Assembly (NCBI GenBank): GCA_947471245.1
Contig: CANIXM010000117.1
Span: 1-6,492 of the forward strand
DNA from: Paludibacteraceae bacterium
GTDB taxonomy: Bacteria > Bacteroidota > Bacteroidia > Bacteroidales > Paludibacteraceae
Length of the DNA stretch: 6,492 bases
Direction of reading: 5' to 3'
How positions within the stretch are numbered: the first letter of the stretch is position 1; each line of letters opens with the position of its first letter. The translations under genes and the position numbers were made by a program. Positions 5,209 through 6,492 of the stretch are shown piece by piece. The notes under the pieces were generated by a model. It was not told the origin of the DNA and did not search any database. It saw nothing but the letters and a program-made list of their open reading frames with translations.

Positions 5209-5751
5209 ATGAAATCATTCTTAGAACTAGTTCAACACCGTCAAAGCGATAGAGCCTATCTTTCCACTCCCGTAGAAGCCGAAAAACTTAAACGAATACT
5301 TGAAGCCGCACGCCTTGCTCCATCTGCCTGTAATGGTCAACCTTGGAAATTCATCGTCGTCACTGATCCCGAAAAACGGATGCTTGTAGCCGATGCTGCG
5401 AGTAGCAAAGTACTAACAATGAATCATTTCACAAAGCAAGCTCCCGTTCAACTGGTGCTGATTGAAGAAAGTACCAATTTCACATCGGCTATTGGTGGAT
5501 GGGCTACTAACAAACATTATCCGCACATCGACTTAGGAATAGTGGCTGCACATATTTGTTTAGCCGCAGCTGATGAAGGTTTGGGGTCATGCATCATTGG
5601 CTGGTGCAACGAGAAAAAACTCGGCAAAGCACTTAATATTCCCAAAGCAAAAAGACCCATGTTGGTCATTTTACTTGGCTACACCAACCAGCCATTGAGA
5701 GAAAAAAGTCGCAAACCAATGAATGAAATCGTGTCATTTGAAACCTATTGA
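5209..5751 (+). CDS. Nitroreductase-family FMN oxidoreductase
   Basis: This 180-residue cytoplasmic protein belongs to the FMN-dependent nitroreductase fold, the short single-domain type. Visible family features in order are HRQSDRAY (10-17, the FMN-phosphate-binding Arg/Ser segment), ILEAARLAPSACNGQPWKFI (30-49, the typical Ala-Pro-Ser and Gln-Pro-Trp block that holds FMN), the helix DLGIVAAHICLAAADEGLGS (108-127), the GW at 131-132, and LLGYTNQP followed by RKPMNEIVS near the C-terminus. It would use NAD(P)H to reduce nitroaromatics, quinones or another electron acceptor; the physiological substrate is not readable. The ATG at 5209 is the natural start. The gene follows a GC-rich palindrome and precedes folC by 9 bp on the same strand, so the two are probably one transcript. 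Confidence 0.9.
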   Translation: MKSFLELVQHRQSDRAYLSTPVEAEKLKRILEAARLAPSACNGQPWKFIVVTDPEKRMLVADAASSKVLTMNHFTKQAPVQLVLIEESTNFTSAIGGWATNKHYPHIDLGIVAAHICLAAADEGLGSCIIGWCNEKKLGKALNIPKAKRPMLVILLGYTNQPLREKSRKPMNEIVSFETY

Positions 5752-5760
5752 TAGAATCCG

Positions 5761-6492
5761 ATGAATTACACCGAAACCTTAGAGTTCCTATACGCTCGTC
5801 TAGCCACTTTTCATCTTCAAGGTGGAAATGCCTACAAGCCTGGACTGGATAATACGCTTCGATTGATGGAACATTTGCAAAATCCACATCGTAAGTTCAA
5901 ATCGATTCATGTAGCTGGTACCAATGGAAAGGGCTCTGTATCACATTTTCTAGCTGCTATTCTTCAAAGCGCAGGTTACAAAGTAGGCCTGTACACTTCG
6001 CCACATCTGGTGGATTTCGGGGAACGAATTCGCATCAATGGTGCAAAGATAGACCAGCAATATGTAGTTGATTTTGTGGCAACTAACAATGATGTATTCG
6101 ATAGCATCAATCCGTCATTTTTCGAGGCTACCATGGCTATGGCATTTCATTACTTTGCTGACAATGAAGTAGATATTGCTGTCATAGAAGTTGGTCTAGG
6201 TGGCCGACTGGACAGCACAAACATCATCAGTCCCCTGCTTTCTGTCATCACCAACATTAGCTTTGATCATGTAGGGTTTCTAGGTGACACCTTAGATAAA
6301 ATAGCCTTTGAAAAAGCTGGAATTATCAAACCCAATACTCCTGTAGTAATTGGAGAGGCATTGGCAGAAACCAAAGCTGTTTTTATTCAAAAGGCGCAGC
6401 ATGAAAATGCACCAGTTCACTTCGCAGAGGATGAACATCTTATTTCCTTCAAATCCTTCGAAAATGGAAAGATGGTGGTATTATCCAATCAA
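5761..6492 (+). CDS. folC: Bifunctional folylpolyglutamate/dihydrofolate synthase, 3' end outside the window
   Basis: The frame from ATG 5761 stays open for 244 codons to the window edge, where the family (usually about 420-440 residues) is cut. FolC joins dihydropteroate to glutamate and extends glutamate tails on folates, using ATP in the cytoplasm. Visible Mur-ligase-type motifs are the P-loop GTNGKGS (53-59), YTSPHL (78-83), FEATMAMAF (121-129), EVGLGGRLDSTN (143-154), ITNISFDHVGFLGDT (163-177) and FEKAGIIKP (183-191), where Lys185 matches the carbamylated lysine of the Lactobacillus casei enzyme. It starts 9 bp after the nitroreductase stop without a Shine-Dalgarno site, consistent with cotranscription. 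The central ATP-binding part is intact; the C-terminal glutamate-binding domain is not seen. Confidence 0.95.
   Translation, partial: MNYTETLEFLYARLATFHLQGGNAYKPGLDNTLRLMEHLQNPHRKFKSIHVAGTNGKGSVSHFLAAILQSAGYKVGLYTSPHLVDFGERIRINGAKIDQQYVVDFVATNNDVFDSINPSFFEATMAMAFHYFADNEVDIAVIEVGLGGRLDSTNIISPLLSVITNISFDHVGFLGDTLDKIAFEKAGIIKPNTPVVIGEALAETKAVFIQKAQHENAPVHFAEDEHLISFKSFENGKMVVLSNQ

Noticed and set aside
5052..5252. 66-codon plus-strand open frame upstream of and overlapping the nitroreductase start
   Set aside because: It translates promoter sequence and the GC-rich palindrome, ends inside the nitroreductase in another frame and has no protein-like pattern.
5666..5887. 73-codon minus-strand open frame
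   Set aside because: It is antisense to the nitroreductase end and the folC start, both confidently identified.

Overview
The window looks like ordinary chromosome of an AT-rich member of the Bacteroidota. Several things point there: Bacteroidota-type -7 boxes (TAnnTTTG) upstream of genes, an absence of Shine-Dalgarno sites, short N-terminal export signals ending in AQ or a lipobox Cys, and a Porin_O/P-like outer-membrane barrel. The class (Cytophagia, Flavobacteriia or other) cannot be decided from the sequence. I see no transposase, integrase, tRNA, rRNA or CRISPR array.

Layout from left to right. A minus-strand beta-class carbonic anhydrase with a lipoprotein signal (104-739) is divergent from a plus-strand outer-membrane porin (start best placed at 953, end 2164). 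The 213-bp space between them holds candidate promoters for both genes and three similar 9-mers spaced by multiples of 21 bp. Downstream of the porin is an unusually long RNA-type hairpin (2180-2245, 25 uninterrupted pairs including four G-U). Next comes an exported FMN-binding-domain protein (2341-2898) with the flavinylation-type motif around Thr160. It converges, with only 13 bp between stops, on a minus-strand pair: tilS (3718-5049), then 35 bp downstream an exported acetolactate decarboxylase (2912-3682). A 159-bp divergent region (5050-5208) separates tilS from a plus-strand pair, a nitroreductase-family flavoprotein (5209-5751) and, 9 bp later, folC (5761 to the window edge, truncated by the window). 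This region contains two -7-like boxes facing each other as a perfect 9-bp inverted repeat, and a GC-rich REP-like palindrome just before the nitroreductase start.

Functionally the left two thirds is rich in cell-envelope proteins: a lipoprotein carbonic anhydrase, a porin, an exported flavoprotein and an exported acetolactate decarboxylase. The right third carries housekeeping enzymes: tRNA-Ile lysidine synthesis, a flavin oxidoreductase and folate glutamylation. The genes do not form an obvious single pathway, and I do not find a convincing previously undescribed system. The most notable signals are the long 3' hairpin after the porin, the facing promoter boxes at 5064-5096, and the two exported enzymes. 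Two gene starts are placed at internal ATGs instead of upstream TTG codons (porin 953, tilS 5049), in both cases supported by where the promoter elements lie.
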